The notes beneath the pieces are model-generated. The model saw only the letters and a list, made by a program, of their open reading frames with translations. It did not search any database and was not told the DNA's origin. A program made the translations under genes and the position numbers. Below are positions 47,966 through 57,511 of a stretch of DNA of 64,000 nt, piece after piece (position 1 is the stretch's first letter; the number at the start of each line of letters is the position of its first letter). The stretch comes from Pseudomonas fragi (GTDB lineage: Bacteria; Pseudomonadota; Gammaproteobacteria; Pseudomonadales; Pseudomonadaceae), in assembly GCF_025426255.1 (NCBI RefSeq), contig NZ_CP104861.1, positions 2,480,001 to 2,544,000 on the forward strand, read 5' to 3'.

Positions 47966-48421
47966 TGGCACAAGACGACATGTCTAAGTCAACCTGGTTC
48001 AAGCGCACTGTAAGGACTCGCGCCCGCTCCCAGTAAAGCCTATTACTGACAAAGGTAAAGTCACTCGATTGTGTTATCTACATGATTTTCTTGATAACTC
48101 TATGGTCTTTGCCATTTGAGATAGTGCATACGTTAAACGCCTCCTTGTGAAAAACCTATGAAAGTTGGATCAACAGTGCATGTTTTCCAGCTGCTAGACA
48201 GGTGCTATTCAGGAAAGTATTTGCAGCCCCCGAACAGTATTTGCACAGATGATAATGTTTCTCCTGGATAACAAGCTTCTTACAGTAGAAAAATGACTTT
48301 GAACAGTGATGCACGGCAAGAAGCAAGTTTGCGGGGGGGGGGGGGCGTACGAGGTAAATGCTGCGGCGCCAACCTGTGGGTATGTGACGCGTGTCACATT
48401 GGCTGGCGCCGTCGATAAACT
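47966..48421. other. 456-bp non-coding region upstream of the arn operon
   Basis: No gene of normal size is seen; in particular there is no arnB. It contains a candidate 9-codon leader frame with a full AAGGAGG site (48100-48146), a run of 13 G (48333-48345), and a CGGCGCCA/TGGCGCCG inverted repeat (about 48363-48413) next to the imelysin gene end. The rest is AT-rich and should hold the arn promoter. Confidence 0.55.
48100..48129 (-). CDS. Candidate 9-aa leader peptide upstream of arnC
   Basis: ATG at 48129 opens a frame MHYLKWQRP ending at TAG 48100. A complete Shine-Dalgarno AAGGAGG (48140-48146) lies 10 nt before it. It is 135 nt upstream of arnC on the same strand. Short leader frames can tie operon transcription to translation; here the idea rests only on the strong ribosome site and position. 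Confidence 0.25.
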   Translation of the reverse strand: MHYLKWQRP

Positions 48422-49246
48422 TTAGTTCAGGCCCAACTTGCCGCGCAGGGTCGACAAGTCTTCAGCCAAGGTGTTGACCGGGCCGACCAGTGCCTTGCGG
48501 TCGTTTTCCTTGACCTTGTCGTAGGTTTCAAAGCCACCGTCGGCAGTTTTGTACTTGGCCAGGATCTTGTTCACCGTGGCGAAGTTTTTATCCACCTTGG
48601 CGGCAAAGGCTTTGTCGTTCTGTTCTATTTGCGTGCGGAACAGATCGAAGATCTTTTTCGCGCCATCTACGTTGCCTTGAAAGTCGTAGAGATCGGTGTG
48701 GCTATAGCGGTCCTCCTCGCCGGAAATCTTGGTCGCGGCCACTTCTTCCATCAAGGCGGCAGCGCCACCGACGACTTTTTCGGGCGGGAAGGTCAGTCCG
48801 GCGACTCGGGCTTGCAGGTCCTTGACGTCTTTGTTCAGGCCGTCGGCCAGTTGATCAAGGCCCTGGGTGCTGTTCTCGGAGAACAGGCTGTATTCGATGC
48901 GGTGAAAGCCGGTGAAGTCAGGTGCCGTTACGCCTTTTTCATGATCGTCGACCCGTGAGTCGATGGAGGCGTCGAGGTCGCTGAACAGTTCGGCAATCGG
49001 CTCGATCGACTCATAGTAGACGCGGGTCGGGGCGTAGAGTTTTTTGGCTGTGGCCAGATCACCCTTTTTTACTGCGTCGGTGAATTTTTGCGTGTTGCTG
49101 GCCAGCTCATCCAGTTGCTCGGTGACGTAAATCTTATAGTCCGAAACAGGTTGCACCAAATCCAGTGGCGCGGTTGCCGCCAATACCGGGAGCGGGGTGT
49201 GGAGCAAGCCTAGGGCCAGGAACAGTGCGAGCGGCGTCTTCTTCAT
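48422..49246 (-). CDS. Imelysin-family EfeM/EfeO-like protein without cupredoxin
   Basis: This 274-aa protein has a signal peptide (cut after PVLAA near residue 24) and an M75/imelysin fold with the [10 protein letters not shown] motif (near residue 110) and [13 protein letters not shown]. It lacks the N-terminal cupredoxin domain of EfeO, so it is the EfeM type. It should bind iron in the periplasm as part of the EfeUOB ferrous importer. It is the last gene of the operon, 26 nt after efeB. ATG 49246 is chosen because it starts the signal peptide and has GGAAAGAG upstream; the longer frame is a shadow over efeB. Confidence 0.88.
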   Translation of the reverse strand: MKKTPLALFLALGLLHTPLPVLAATAPLDLVQPVSDYKIYVTEQLDELASNTQKFTDAVKKGDLATAKKLYAPTRVYYESIEPIAELFSDLDASIDSRVDDHEKGVTAPDFTGFHRIEYSLFSENSTQGLDQLADGLNKDVKDLQARVAGLTFPPEKVVGGAAALMEEVAATKISGEEDRYSHTDLYDFQGNVDGAKKIFDLFRTQIEQNDKAFAAKVDKNFATVNKILAKYKTADGGFETYDKVKENDRKALVGPVNTLAEDLSTLRGKLGLN

Positions 49247-49272
49247 GGGACTCTTTCCGGTTGGGTTGAGGT

Positions 49273-50592
49273 TCAGGTGCGGGTAAGGGGGGTGGCTGCA
49301 TCGAGCAATGAGCGGCCAATAAAGTCCTGGTTGTCGCGAACGCCCGGCAGGGTGAAGAAGTAGCCGCCGCCCACGGGCTTGAGGTATTCCTCCAGTGGCT
49401 CGCCGTTGAGGCGGATTTGCACGGCAATAAAGCCTTGTTCCAGATCGCGCTGGTAACAGATAAACAGCAGGCCCATGTCCAACTGGCCGTTTTTGTTGAC
49501 GCCATTGGAGTAGTTGAATGGCCGGCGCAGGATCAAGCTGTTGCGCGTTTGCGCGGTGCGCGGGTTGGCCAAGCGAATGTGGGCGTCCATTTTGGTGATT
49601 TTGCCGTGGGGGTCCTTGCTGTAGTCCGGGACGTCGGTTTCGCGACTGCCGTCCATGGGCGCGCCGGTGGCCTTGTTGCGACCGAAGATGCTTTCCTGTT
49701 CTTGCAGTGGCGTGCGATCCCAGCGCTCGACAAAGTTGCGGATGATGCGCACTGCCTGATAGCTGCCGTTGACTGCCCAAGCGGGCTCGTCGCTACCGGA
49801 CTGCACCCAGACAATCTGGTTCATCGTGGTGTCGTTGTTGGAGTCGGGGTTGGCCGAGCCATCGCGAAAGCCTAGGAAGTTGCGTGCGCTCTGCGCTGGT
49901 TCGCCAGGCTTGGCGGGAGCTTGTGGTGGTACGGTGCCTTCCTGCTTCCAACGTACCAACAACAAGTCAGGCAGATTTTTTACGATATCGCGCAGGGCGT
50001 GAATATTGGTGTCGGCGGTATTGGCGCAAAATTGCAGGCTCAAATCGCCATGGCACTGCGCAGGCTCCAGTGCGTCGTTGGGGAAGCCTTGCATGCGACT
50101 CAGGCGTTTGGGTTTGACTGATGTCAGGCCGAAACGCTCATCAAACAGCGATTCGCCCACCGAGACTGTGACGGTCAGGTTATCCGGGGTTACAACCGGG
50201 CCGAGAATCCCGGAGTCAACCGGTGGCAACTTGGGATCTATCTGGGGGACTGCACCGCCCTTCATCAAGAAGGCAATGCGTTCATTCAGGGTGCGAAACA
50301 AGCGCTCCAGGTCTTGCCGGTCGCTGGCCAGCACATCAAAGGCCACCAGCATGCCCGCGGCCGGGCGCGGGGTGACAATGCCATTTTGGTGTTGGGCATG
50401 AAAAACGTGATGGTCTTGGGTCTTGTCACTGCTGGGCGCTTGGGTCACTTGCGCGCTGGCCGGGTTGCCCGCAGCCAGCGCTGGGCAGCTCAGGGCGCCA
50501 CCGGCCAGTGCAGCCCCCGCGACCCCCATGCCCATCAGGATGCGGCGGCGTTGCAGGTTGAAGGAGTCCGGGTTGTGTTCTGAATCGCTCAT
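49273..50592 (-). CDS. efeB: Deferrochelatase/peroxidase EfeB (Dyp type)
   Basis: This is a 439-aa Dyp-type haem peroxidase exported by the Tat path: the twin-arginine run [20 protein letters not shown] is near residue 15. The haem-site motif GFRDGSANP lies in the middle, with the proximal histidine in [12 protein letters not shown] near 335. It is reported to release or oxidise iron for EfeUO. It starts 17 nt after efeO. Confidence 0.93.
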   Translation of the reverse strand: MSDSEHNPDSFNLQRRRILMGMGVAGAALAGGALSCPALAAGNPASAQVTQAPSSDKTQDHHVFHAQHQNGIVTPRPAAGMLVAFDVLASDRQDLERLFRTLNERIAFLMKGGAVPQIDPKLPPVDSGILGPVVTPDNLTVTVSVGESLFDERFGLTSVKPKRLSRMQGFPNDALEPAQCHGDLSLQFCANTADTNIHALRDIVKNLPDLLLVRWKQEGTVPPQAPAKPGEPAQSARNFLGFRDGSANPDSNNDTTMNQIVWVQSGSDEPAWAVNGSYQAVRIIRNFVERWDRTPLQEQESIFGRNKATGAPMDGSRETDVPDYSKDPHGKITKMDAHIRLANPRTAQTRNSLILRRPFNYSNGVNKNGQLDMGLLFICYQRDLEQGFIAVQIRLNGEPLEEYLKPVGGGYFFTLPGVRDNQDFIGRSLLDAATPLTRT

Positions 50593-50609
50593 ATGCGTCT
50601 CGTCTGCAA

Positions 50610-51803
50610 TTACAGGCCGCTAAGGCCGAGGGCGGGATCGATTCCATCGAGTGCATCGGCCAGAACCTTGGCCTTGTTACTGATTTGTTGGCGTTGTTCG
50701 GAACTGACCGTGTCGTAGGTGCGGTAGCCCTGTGCGGTTTTCAGACCATTGAGCTCGGCCTCAAGCGAGGTACTGGCGCTGTCTATGCTGTGCAGTAGAT
50801 CGGCATTTTTCCTGGCCAGCAGTGGGCGCAGCAGGTCAACCACCTTGCGCGCAACTTCAAGATTGGCGGCAAAGCCGCTGAGGTCGATATGGCTGTAGCG
50901 TTCCTCTTCGCCGCTGTTGGCGCGAGTGTCGGCCAAGTTGTGGAGGGTGCGCGCAACAATGCTCACCAGTTGCTCGGGGGGCAGCGATTGCGCCAGTAAC
51001 TGTTGCTTGAGTTGTATGGCATTGGCTTGCAGTTGTTGGGCAACAGGTATCAGGCCCTGGGTGCTGCGTTGATCGAACAGGCCGTATTCCAGGCGATGGA
51101 AGCCGGTGAAGCCCGGGTCCTGCTCGCGTTTTTCGAAATAGTCGGCACGCGCGTTGATCGCGTTATCCAGTTCGGCGAGGCGCTGTGCTGCCGGAGCCAG
51201 GCGCTGATAGGCCTCGCGGGCGGGAATATATAAAGCCTGCGCCTGCACCAGGTCATCAGCGGCAATTGCCTGCGACAGTGCGTCAACGGCCTTGATCAGT
51301 GCGCTGCCCTGGCTGCTCAGGTACACCCGGAACTCCGACAGCGGGCCGATAAACGCTACCATTGACGGTCGCGCATTGGCGCGGGCTTCGGACTCTGCGG
51401 TGGGTGTTACGTGCAATGTGCCGCGGGGGTTGCTGAGCAGCCCGCAAGTGATGGCGTAATCACCTGGAGCCAGGGTTGCGTTAATTACTTGGCTCAGCCC
51501 AGGAGCGATATTCTCACGCTCTTCAACTACCAGTACGCCGTCCAGGATCTCCCATTCAACCGCCCGTTCCGAGGCGTTGACGATACGAAAGCTGTTGAAA
51601 CCAGCCGGTACGGTCAGTGCATTGGGTTCACAGCTGTGGGGGTGAATGGTCACCGTAACTTCGTTGTTGTGAACCTTGCGTTTGGCCGCAGCCAGTTGCG
51701 AGGCGTAGTAGAACAATCCGCCGGCCGCGATCATCACGATCACCGAGCCGGCCACCGCCCAGCGCAAAGCGCGTGGGGGTGTACCGCTTGCAGGGGTAGG
51801 CAT
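50610..51803 (-). CDS. efeO: Iron uptake protein EfeO with cupredoxin and imelysin domains
   Basis: This 397-aa periplasmic protein begins with an N-terminal membrane anchor or signal ([19 protein letters not shown]). A cupredoxin-like domain follows (about 42-130, with [13 protein letters not shown] and [13 protein letters not shown], the Cys ligands). The C-terminal peptidase-M75/imelysin domain has [17 protein letters not shown]. It binds iron or copper and passes Fe to EfeU. ATG 51803 follows directly after the efeU stop; the longer frame overlaps efeU and is rejected. Confidence 0.92.
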   Translation of the reverse strand: MPTPASGTPPRALRWAVAGSVIVMIAAGGLFYYASQLAAAKRKVHNNEVTVTIHPHSCEPNALTVPAGFNSFRIVNASERAVEWEILDGVLVVEERENIAPGLSQVINATLAPGDYAITCGLLSNPRGTLHVTPTAESEARANARPSMVAFIGPLSEFRVYLSSQGSALIKAVDALSQAIAADDLVQAQALYIPAREAYQRLAPAAQRLAELDNAINARADYFEKREQDPGFTGFHRLEYGLFDQRSTQGLIPVAQQLQANAIQLKQQLLAQSLPPEQLVSIVARTLHNLADTRANSGEEERYSHIDLSGFAANLEVARKVVDLLRPLLARKNADLLHSIDSASTSLEAELNGLKTAQGYRTYDTVSSEQRQQISNKAKVLADALDGIDPALGLSGL

Positions 51804-51811
51804 GTTTGGCC

Positions 51812-52654
51812 TTATGGGTTTGTTACTGAGGAGGTGTGTGCAGTTTTCGCTGGTGCCGGCGGGCGGAAGAACATTGCCAGGGTTACCACCAGATAAATCA
51901 CATAGGCACCGAGCACGCTGACGGTTGGCGCATCCTGATAACCGAACATGCCTGCCAGTACCGAGCCCAGGGGGCCGTCCATTGGCAGGTGGGCGCTGAT
52001 ATCGAACACCACGTCTTGTAAGTGATTCCATAGACCGGCTTCATGCAGGGCTTGCACCGAGTTGGCCAAAATTCCTGCGGCAACCACCAGGATGAATAGA
52101 CCGGTCCAGCGAAAGAACAGACCCAGGTTCAAGCGCATACTGCCGCTGTAAATCGCAAAACCCACGAAAATAGCCAGAATCAGGCCGAGCAGGGCGCCCA
52201 GAGGCGCGGCCGGGCCTTCGCTCTGCTGGAATACGGCGAGCAGGAAGAACACCGTTTCGAGCCCTTCGCGGGCGACCGCAAAGAACACCATGGCAATAAG
52301 GGCGGTGACTTGATGTTTGGAGCCAGCCAAAGCCTGGTCGAGAGATGTGTGCAGCGAATGTTTGATGGAGCGCGCCACCTTGCGCATCCAGAACACCATC
52401 GAGCTGAGAATGCCGACGGCGATCAGGCCGACGATGCCTTCGAACAACTCCTGCTGCTTTTGCGGGAATTCGGCGCTCATTAATTCCAGGCCGCCACCGA
52501 CCAGCAGCGACAGTGCAGCGGCCAGAAAGACGCCGATCCACACGGCGGGCATCCACTGACCGCGGCCAGTTTGCTTGAGGTAGCTGGCAATGATACCGAC
52601 GATAAGTGCGGCCTCAATCCCTTCGCGCAGCATGATCAGAAATGGAACCAGCAT
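51812..52654 (-). CDS. efeU: Ferrous/ferric iron permease EfeU (FTR1 family)
   Basis: This 280-aa inner-membrane protein has seven segments and two REXXE iron motifs: REGIE near residue 10 and REGLE near 129. It is the iron channel of the EfeUOB system and the first gene of the operon. I see no confident Fur box upstream. Confidence 0.93.
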   Translation of the reverse strand: MLVPFLIMLREGIEAALIVGIIASYLKQTGRGQWMPAVWIGVFLAAALSLLVGGGLELMSAEFPQKQQELFEGIVGLIAVGILSSMVFWMRKVARSIKHSLHTSLDQALAGSKHQVTALIAMVFFAVAREGLETVFFLLAVFQQSEGPAAPLGALLGLILAIFVGFAIYSGSMRLNLGLFFRWTGLFILVVAAGILANSVQALHEAGLWNHLQDVVFDISAHLPMDGPLGSVLAGMFGYQDAPTVSVLGAYVIYLVVTLAMFFRPPAPAKTAHTSSVTNP

Positions 52655-52773
52655 GGTGAAAGCCCGCGTGATTAATAGTCAGGGGGCTAATTTGTAACAT
52701 ATTGATACGTATTCCCAAACAGGAATCGATTGCATTAGCTGAACGGTTGCTGAACGAGGATTGCGGATCATTT

Positions 52774-52918
52774 GTAGCAGCTGCCGAAGGAACGAGGCAG
52801 CGTCCGGCGGCGTAGCCGTCGTAAACCCTGAGTACTTGTTTTAACTGGCGCACCGCGGTGTCTGATTTCGCGACGGCTACGCCGCCGGACGCTGCCTCGT
52901 TCCTTCGGCAGCTGCTAC
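52774..52918. repeat. Perfect 48-bp inverted repeat with 49-nt loop
   Basis: Arms at 52774-52821 and 52871-52918 are exact reverse complements. The outer edge covers the stop codon of the KfrA-like gene (52915-52917). The arm (GTAGCAGCTGCCGAAGGAAC...) resembles a second, non-REP class of Pseudomonas interspersed palindrome. It can form a very stable hairpin on either strand. Confidence 0.92.
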
Positions 52919-53913
52919 GGGGCTTTGCTTTCGTCCTCATTCTTATTTCGTGCTTGAAGGCTTTCCAGTGCCGCTTCGGCCTTGATGGCGCGCAGGGCAA
53001 GCTCGCTGTTGCTGTGTTGGGTTTCGCTGTGTGCCTGTTTCAAGCCTTCGCTTTCTTGCGTGGCCACACGCAGGCGTTCCTGGAGCAGGGTGCATTCGCT
53101 TTGCAGTTTGCTCAGTTGCGCGCTCAACTGTCCGTTGAGATTGCTCAGTTTGTGCTGCTGGTCGTTGGCCTGGTTCAGCTCTTTATTGAGTGCGCGGCTT
53201 TCGCTCAGTACGCGTTCGTTGTCGCGATGCAGCTGGGTGATTTCATCCTGGCGTACCAGTGCGCTTTGTTGCGCCTGCCGCAGCTCCATCTGCACTTGTT
53301 GCAATTGCCCCTCATGGCGCCGCTGATCCTGCTCGCGTTGTTCCTTGACGGCGCTGCGGTAGTGCTCAAGCGCGTCGCGGGCGTGAAGGTGCTTGTCTTC
53401 CAGCGAGCGAATCTGCTCGTCACGATCATTGAGGCGTAGCTCAAAGTCGCTGCACGCCTGGTTCAGCGCGGCGTTGCGGGTCTGTTCGGTTTGCAGCATT
53501 GAACGAGTGGCTTCAAGGTTGGTGCTTTCCAGGCTCAGTGCCGCGCCTTGAATCTCAAGCTGTTGTTCAAGTTGTGCCTGGGCGTTTTGCGCCTCGCTCA
53601 GTTGATCCTGCAACTGGACTTTCAGCTGCTCGTAATGCGCCTGGGCGCGGTCTATAGGCTCTTGCGCCTGTTCCTGCAGGCGCTGAGCGAGGCGGGCCAC
53701 CAGCTCGGTCAGCTCGTCACCTATCTGTTCTTGAGGTGCGCCGCGGCGCGAATCGACCTCGTCCAGCTCTTTAAGGTAGCGATGGATCGTGGTTTTCGAT
53801 CCGGTATTTCCCATCTCGATACGTACCGCATCAATGCTCGGGTGTTCACCGCGGGCCAGGATCGCCGTGCGTGCAATTTGAACGACCGCCTTGTTTACGC
53901 CGCCACGAGCCAT
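52915..53913 (-). CDS. KfrA-like DNA-binding coiled-coil protein
   Basis: This 332-aa protein has an N-terminal KfrA_N DNA-binding domain (about residues 5-110: VVQIARTAILARGEHPSIDAVRIEMGNTGSKTTIHRYLKEL). A single long coiled coil of about 200 residues follows, rich in Gln, Glu and Leu. Plasmid KfrA is an autorepressor that forms filaments and aids segregation; chromosomal copies are found in Pseudomonas with unknown role. It is divergent from a tyrosine recombinase. Palindromes in the spacer are likely its operators. Its stop codon lies in the 48-bp inverted repeat. Confidence 0.88.
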   Translation of the reverse strand: MARGGVNKAVVQIARTAILARGEHPSIDAVRIEMGNTGSKTTIHRYLKELDEVDSRRGAPQEQIGDELTELVARLAQRLQEQAQEPIDRAQAHYEQLKVQLQDQLSEAQNAQAQLEQQLEIQGAALSLESTNLEATRSMLQTEQTRNAALNQACSDFELRLNDRDEQIRSLEDKHLHARDALEHYRSAVKEQREQDQRRHEGQLQQVQMELRQAQQSALVRQDEITQLHRDNERVLSESRALNKELNQANDQQHKLSNLNGQLSAQLSKLQSECTLLQERLRVATQESEGLKQAHSETQHSNSELALRAIKAEAALESLQARNKNEDESKAP

Positions 53914-53940
53914 GGCTCTCTCCTACGATTATGTACTGTG

Positions 53941-53963
53941 GTATGTATCATGTAATTACATAC
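53941..53963. promoter_or_regulatory. Palindromic operator candidate in the kfrA/recombinase spacer
   Basis: GTATGTA and TACATAC are separated by 9 nt, with the perfect ATGTAATTACAT inside. It lies 28 nt upstream of the KfrA-like start and is a likely autorepression site. Confidence 0.5.
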
Positions 53964-54006
53964 TATATGAGTGTTTAAATTTTGTCTTTATTTGTAATTA
54001 TAGACG

Positions 54007-54029
54007 CGGGATATACTGGTATTATCCCG
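54007..54029. promoter_or_regulatory. Second palindrome in the kfrA/recombinase spacer
   Basis: CGGGATA and TATCCCG flank 9 nt, 63 nt before the recombinase start. The arm spacing is equal to that of the palindrome at 53941, but the sequence differs. Confidence 0.45.
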
Positions 54030-54091
54030 TGTTAGAGCCTTTAAAGTGCTTTTAACGGCCGTTTTCAGTACGCCAACCAAGAGAACTGCCC

Positions 54092-55030
54092 ATGAGCGAG
54101 CTGGATCGCTACTTAAATGCCGCGACCCGTGACAACACCCGCCGTAGCTATCGGGCTGCTATCGAGCACTTCGAAGTGACCTGGGGCGGGTTTCTGCCTG
54201 CCACCAGCGACAGCGTGGCGCGTTATCTGGTGGCCCATGCCGGTCAGCTTTCGATCAACACCTTGAAGCTACGCTTGTCAGCGCTGGCTCAATGGCACAA
54301 CAGCCAGGGCTTTGCTGATCCGACCAAGGCCCCGGTGGTACGCAAGGTATTCAAGGGCATCCGCGCCTTGCACCCGGTACAAGAGAAGCAGGCGGAGCCG
54401 TTGCAGTTGCAGCATCTGGAGCAGGTGGTCGACTGGCTTGAAGGTGAGGCGCAGGCAGCGCAAGCCGCTGCAGATCAGCCGGGGCTGTTGCGTGCACGAC
54501 GCGACGCAGCCCTGATTCTGCTTGGATTCTGGCGCGGGTTTCGCAGTGATGAGTTGTGCCGCCTGCAGATTGAGCATGTTCAGGCCGTCGCAGGTTCAGG
54601 CATCACGCTCTATCTGCCGCGCAGCAAAAGTGACCGTGACAATCTGGGCAAGACCTTTCAAACCCCGGCACTACAGCGCCTGTGCCCGGTTCGGGCCTAT
54701 ATCGAATGGCTCAATACTGCAGCGTTGGTGCGCGGCCCGGTGTTCAGGGGGATTGATCGCTGGGGCAACTTGGGCGAGGAGGGGTTGCACGCCAATAGTG
54801 TGATTCCGCTGCTGCGTCAGGCACTGGAGCGCGCAGGCATCCCTGCAGAGCAATACACCAGCCACTCCCTGCGTCGCGGTTTTGCAACATGGGCGCATCA
54901 AAGTGGTTGGGATTTGAAGTCGCTGATGAATTACGTCGGCTGGAAGGACGTCAAGTCAGCCATGCGCTATGTTGAAGCGAGCCCGTTTACCGGGATGAGT
55001 CTCACCGCTGAAAAACGTATCGGTAGCTGA
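54092..55030 (+). CDS. Tyrosine-type site-specific recombinase
   Basis: This 312-aa protein has an N-terminal SAM-like core-binding domain (residues 1-95) and a C-terminal catalytic domain. The visible active-site residues are Arg in FWRGFRSDEL (near 150), Lys in RSKSD, HSLRR (near 258), Trp in VGWKD, and the nucleophile Tyr in SAMRYVE (near 293). It is of XerC/D length. No attachment site, tRNA or cargo is seen beside it, so it may be a resident recombinase. It is divergent from the KfrA-like gene. Confidence 0.9.
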   Translation: MSELDRYLNAATRDNTRRSYRAAIEHFEVTWGGFLPATSDSVARYLVAHAGQLSINTLKLRLSALAQWHNSQGFADPTKAPVVRKVFKGIRALHPVQEKQAEPLQLQHLEQVVDWLEGEAQAAQAAADQPGLLRARRDAALILLGFWRGFRSDELCRLQIEHVQAVAGSGITLYLPRSKSDRDNLGKTFQTPALQRLCPVRAYIEWLNTAALVRGPVFRGIDRWGNLGEEGLHANSVIPLLRQALERAGIPAEQYTSHSLRRGFATWAHQSGWDLKSLMNYVGWKDVKSAMRYVEASPFTGMSLTAEKRIGS

Positions 55031-55202
55031 TCGGCGTCAAGTTGAAAACCTTCAGTGAGGGCCATATTTAGTTTTCAGCTATATATAGGTACCGCTGATA
55101 GCCAAAACCAATCGCCAGCATCAGCTTTGCCAATGAGCCAGATACGAAATGTGTTGTTAGGATTCACCTCATCAACTTTTCAACCCTGACGGAGAGTCAA
55201 CG

Positions 55203-55766
55203 ATGCCTATCATCAACAGCCAAGTTAAACCGTTCAAAGCAACTGCCTACAAAAACGGCAGCTTCGTGGAAGTCTCGGACGCTGACCTGAAAGGCAAGTG
55301 GTCTGTCGTGTTCTTCTACCCAGCCGACTTCACCTTCGTTTGCCCAACCGAACTGGAAGACCTGGCTGACAACTACGAAGAGTTCAAGAAGCTCGGCGTG
55401 GAAATCTACAGCGTGTCGACTGACACCCACTTTGCCCACGCTGCCTGGCACAACACTTCGCCAGCCATCGGCAAAATCCAGTACACCATGATCGGCGACC
55501 CTACGCTGACCATCTCCCGCAACTTCGACGTGCTGATCGAAGAAGCAGGCCTGGCTGACCGCGGTACTTTCGTGATCAACCCTGAAGGTCTGATCAAGAT
55601 CGTCGAATTGAACGACGGCGGCGTTGGCCGTGACGCTTCCGAGCTGTTGCGCAAAATCAAGGCTGCTCAGTACGTTGCTGCTCACCCAGGCGAAGTTTGC
55701 CCAGCCAAATGGAAAGAAGGTGAAGCTACCTTGGCTCCATCGCTGGACCTGGTCGGCAAGATCTAA
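55203..55766 (+). CDS. ahpC: Alkyl hydroperoxide reductase peroxiredoxin subunit
   Basis: This 187-aa typical 2-Cys peroxiredoxin has its peroxidatic cysteine in DFTFVCPTE (Cys47) and its resolving cysteine in [10 protein letters not shown] (near 166). It reduces organic and hydrogen peroxides in the cytoplasm and is recycled by AhpF, encoded 126 nt downstream after a hairpin. A GAGAGT ribosome site precedes the ATG. OxyR control is expected but I could not place a clear site. Confidence 0.97.
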   Translation: MPIINSQVKPFKATAYKNGSFVEVSDADLKGKWSVVFFYPADFTFVCPTELEDLADNYEEFKKLGVEIYSVSTDTHFAHAAWHNTSPAIGKIQYTMIGDPTLTISRNFDVLIEEAGLADRGTFVINPEGLIKIVELNDGGVGRDASELLRKIKAAQYVAAHPGEVCPAKWKEGEATLAPSLDLVGKI

Positions 55767-55824
55767 GTCTGTGAATCAGACAAGGGCGGTGATCCGCACC
55801 TGAGTAGTAAGCAGCATCGCCCTC

Positions 55825-55860
55825 AAAACGCCCGGGCGACATTCGCTCGGGCGTTTTTTT
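55825..55860 (+). terminator. Intrinsic terminator between ahpC and ahpF
   Basis: AACGCCCGGGCG pairs with CGCTCGGGCGTT around ACATT, followed by seven T. It lies 58 nt after ahpC and should limit readthrough into ahpF, giving much more AhpC than AhpF. Confidence 0.88.
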
Positions 55861-55892
55861 ACACAGAATTCAGTATTAAGGAGATCGCCCGT

Positions 55893-57455
55893 ATGTTGGA
55901 CGCCAATCTAAAAGCTCAGTTGAAGTCATACCTGGAGCGGGTCACACAGCCGATCGAGATCGTTGCTTCCCTCGACGACGGTGCGAAATCCCGTGAAATG
56001 CATGACCTGTTAAAAGAAGTCGCCAGCCTTTCCAGCATGATTACCCTGCTGGACAATGGCAACGATGCGCGCAAGCCTTCGTTCTCGCTGAACCGCCCGG
56101 GCGGCGATATCAGCCTGCGTTTCGCAGGTATCCCTATGGGCCACGAATTTACTTCGCTGGTACTGGCCTTGCTGCAAGTAGGCGGCCACCCATCGAAAGC
56201 CAGTAGCGACGTGATTGAACAGATTCGCTCCCTTAAGGGCGAGTTCAACTTCGAAACCTATTTCTCGCTGTCATGCCAGAACTGCCCGGACGTGGTGCAG
56301 GCACTGAACCTGATGGCGGTGCTTAACCCGAACATTCGCCATGTGGCGATTGACGGCGCCCTGTTCCAGGACGAAGTCACCGAGCGTCAAGTGATGGCGG
56401 TGCCAAGCGTATACCTGAATGGGGTCAATTTCGGTCAGGGCCGCATGGGCCTGGAAGAAATCCTTGGCAAGCTGGACACCAGCGCCATTGAGCGTCAGGC
56501 CGAAAAAATCAGCGCCAAGGAAGCCTTTGACGTGCTGGTGATCGGCGGTGGCCCGGCCGGTGCTGCAGCGGCAATTTATGCTGCGCGTAAAGGCATTCGT
56601 ACCGGTGTTGCGGCTGAGCGCTTTGGCGGTCAGGTGCTGGATACCATGGCGATTGAGAACTTTATCTCGGTTCAGGAGACTGAAGGGCCAAAGCTTGCAA
56701 CGGCACTTGAAGAACACGTCAAGCAATACGACGTCGACATCATGAACCTGCAACGTGCTGACAAGCTGATTCCTGGCAAGGCGGGCGAGTTGCACGAAGT
56801 GAAATTCGCCAGCGGTGCTTCGCTCAAGGCCAAGACTGTGATTCTGGCGACCGGTGCGCGCTGGCGTGAAATGAATGTGCCCGGCGAGCAGGAATATCGC
56901 AGCCGCGGTGTTGCCTACTGCCCGCATTGCGATGGTCCGCTGTTCAAAGGCAAGCGCGTTGCGGTAATTGGCGGCGGTAACTCCGGCGTTGAAGCGGCCA
57001 TCGACCTGGCAGGTATCGTTGCCCATGTGACGCTGCTTGAGTTCGATACCAAACTGCGCGCCGATGCTGTGTTGCAGCGCAAGTTGCACAGCTTGTCCAA
57101 CGTAACGGTCATCACCAACGCTCAAACCACCGAGGTCACAGGTGACGGGCAGAAAGTTAACGGTCTGCGTTACAAGGATCGTCAATCGGGTGATGTACAC
57201 ACCGTCGAACTGGAAGGCATTTTTGTGCAGATTGGCTTGCTGCCAAACACTGATTGGCTCAAAGGCTCTATTGAGCTTTCGCCTCGCGGCGAGATCATTG
57301 TCGATGCTCGCGGTGAAACGTCCATCCCCGGCATTTTCGCTGCAGGTGACGTGACTACCGTACCGTACAAGCAGATCGTGATTGCGGTAGGTGAGGGCGC
57401 CAAGGCTTCGCTGAGCGCATTCGATCACTTGATCCGCTCATCTGCGCCGGAATAA
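55893..57455 (+). CDS. ahpF: Alkyl hydroperoxide reductase flavoprotein subunit
   Basis: This 520-aa enzyme has an N-terminal double thioredoxin fold with CQNCPD (near residue 129). FAD binding follows ([19 protein letters not shown], about 214), then the thioredoxin-reductase-like redox pair CPHCDG (near 345) and an NADH site ([15 protein letters not shown]). It passes NADH electrons to AhpC. GGAG lies before the ATG. Confidence 0.96.
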   Translation: MLDANLKAQLKSYLERVTQPIEIVASLDDGAKSREMHDLLKEVASLSSMITLLDNGNDARKPSFSLNRPGGDISLRFAGIPMGHEFTSLVLALLQVGGHPSKASSDVIEQIRSLKGEFNFETYFSLSCQNCPDVVQALNLMAVLNPNIRHVAIDGALFQDEVTERQVMAVPSVYLNGVNFGQGRMGLEEILGKLDTSAIERQAEKISAKEAFDVLVIGGGPAGAAAAIYAARKGIRTGVAAERFGGQVLDTMAIENFISVQETEGPKLATALEEHVKQYDVDIMNLQRADKLIPGKAGELHEVKFASGASLKAKTVILATGARWREMNVPGEQEYRSRGVAYCPHCDGPLFKGKRVAVIGGGNSGVEAAIDLAGIVAHVTLLEFDTKLRADAVLQRKLHSLSNVTVITNAQTTEVTGDGQKVNGLRYKDRQSGDVHTVELEGIFVQIGLLPNTDWLKGSIELSPRGEIIVDARGETSIPGIFAAGDVTTVPYKQIVIAVGEGAKASLSAFDHLIRSSAPE

Positions 57456-57467
57456 GCGGCCAGATAC

Positions 57468-57500
57468 AAAAAAACCCATGAGCAATCATGGGTTTTTTTT
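57468..57500. terminator. Bidirectional terminator between ahpF and gloA
   Basis: AAAAAACCCATG and CATGGGTTTTTT flank a 6-nt loop, with A-run and T-run on both sides. It ends both convergent genes. Confidence 0.9.
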
Positions 57501-57511
57501 GCGTCCGATTT

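Noticed and set aside
48209..48397. 62-aa minus-strand frame through the G13 run
   Set aside because: The proline run comes from the homopolymer; it has no ribosome site and no family likeness.
52614..53000. Minus-strand frame of 128 aa across the efeU upstream region
   Set aside because: It runs through the 48-bp inverted repeat and has no ribosome site or protein-like composition.
53914..55030. Integrative element bounded by the tyrosine recombinase
   Set aside because: No tRNA, direct repeats or cargo genes are seen; the neighbours are ordinary core genes.
55040..55110. OxyR site upstream of ahpC
   Set aside because: ATAG/CTAT tetramers are present, but their spacing does not fit the four-element OxyR pattern.
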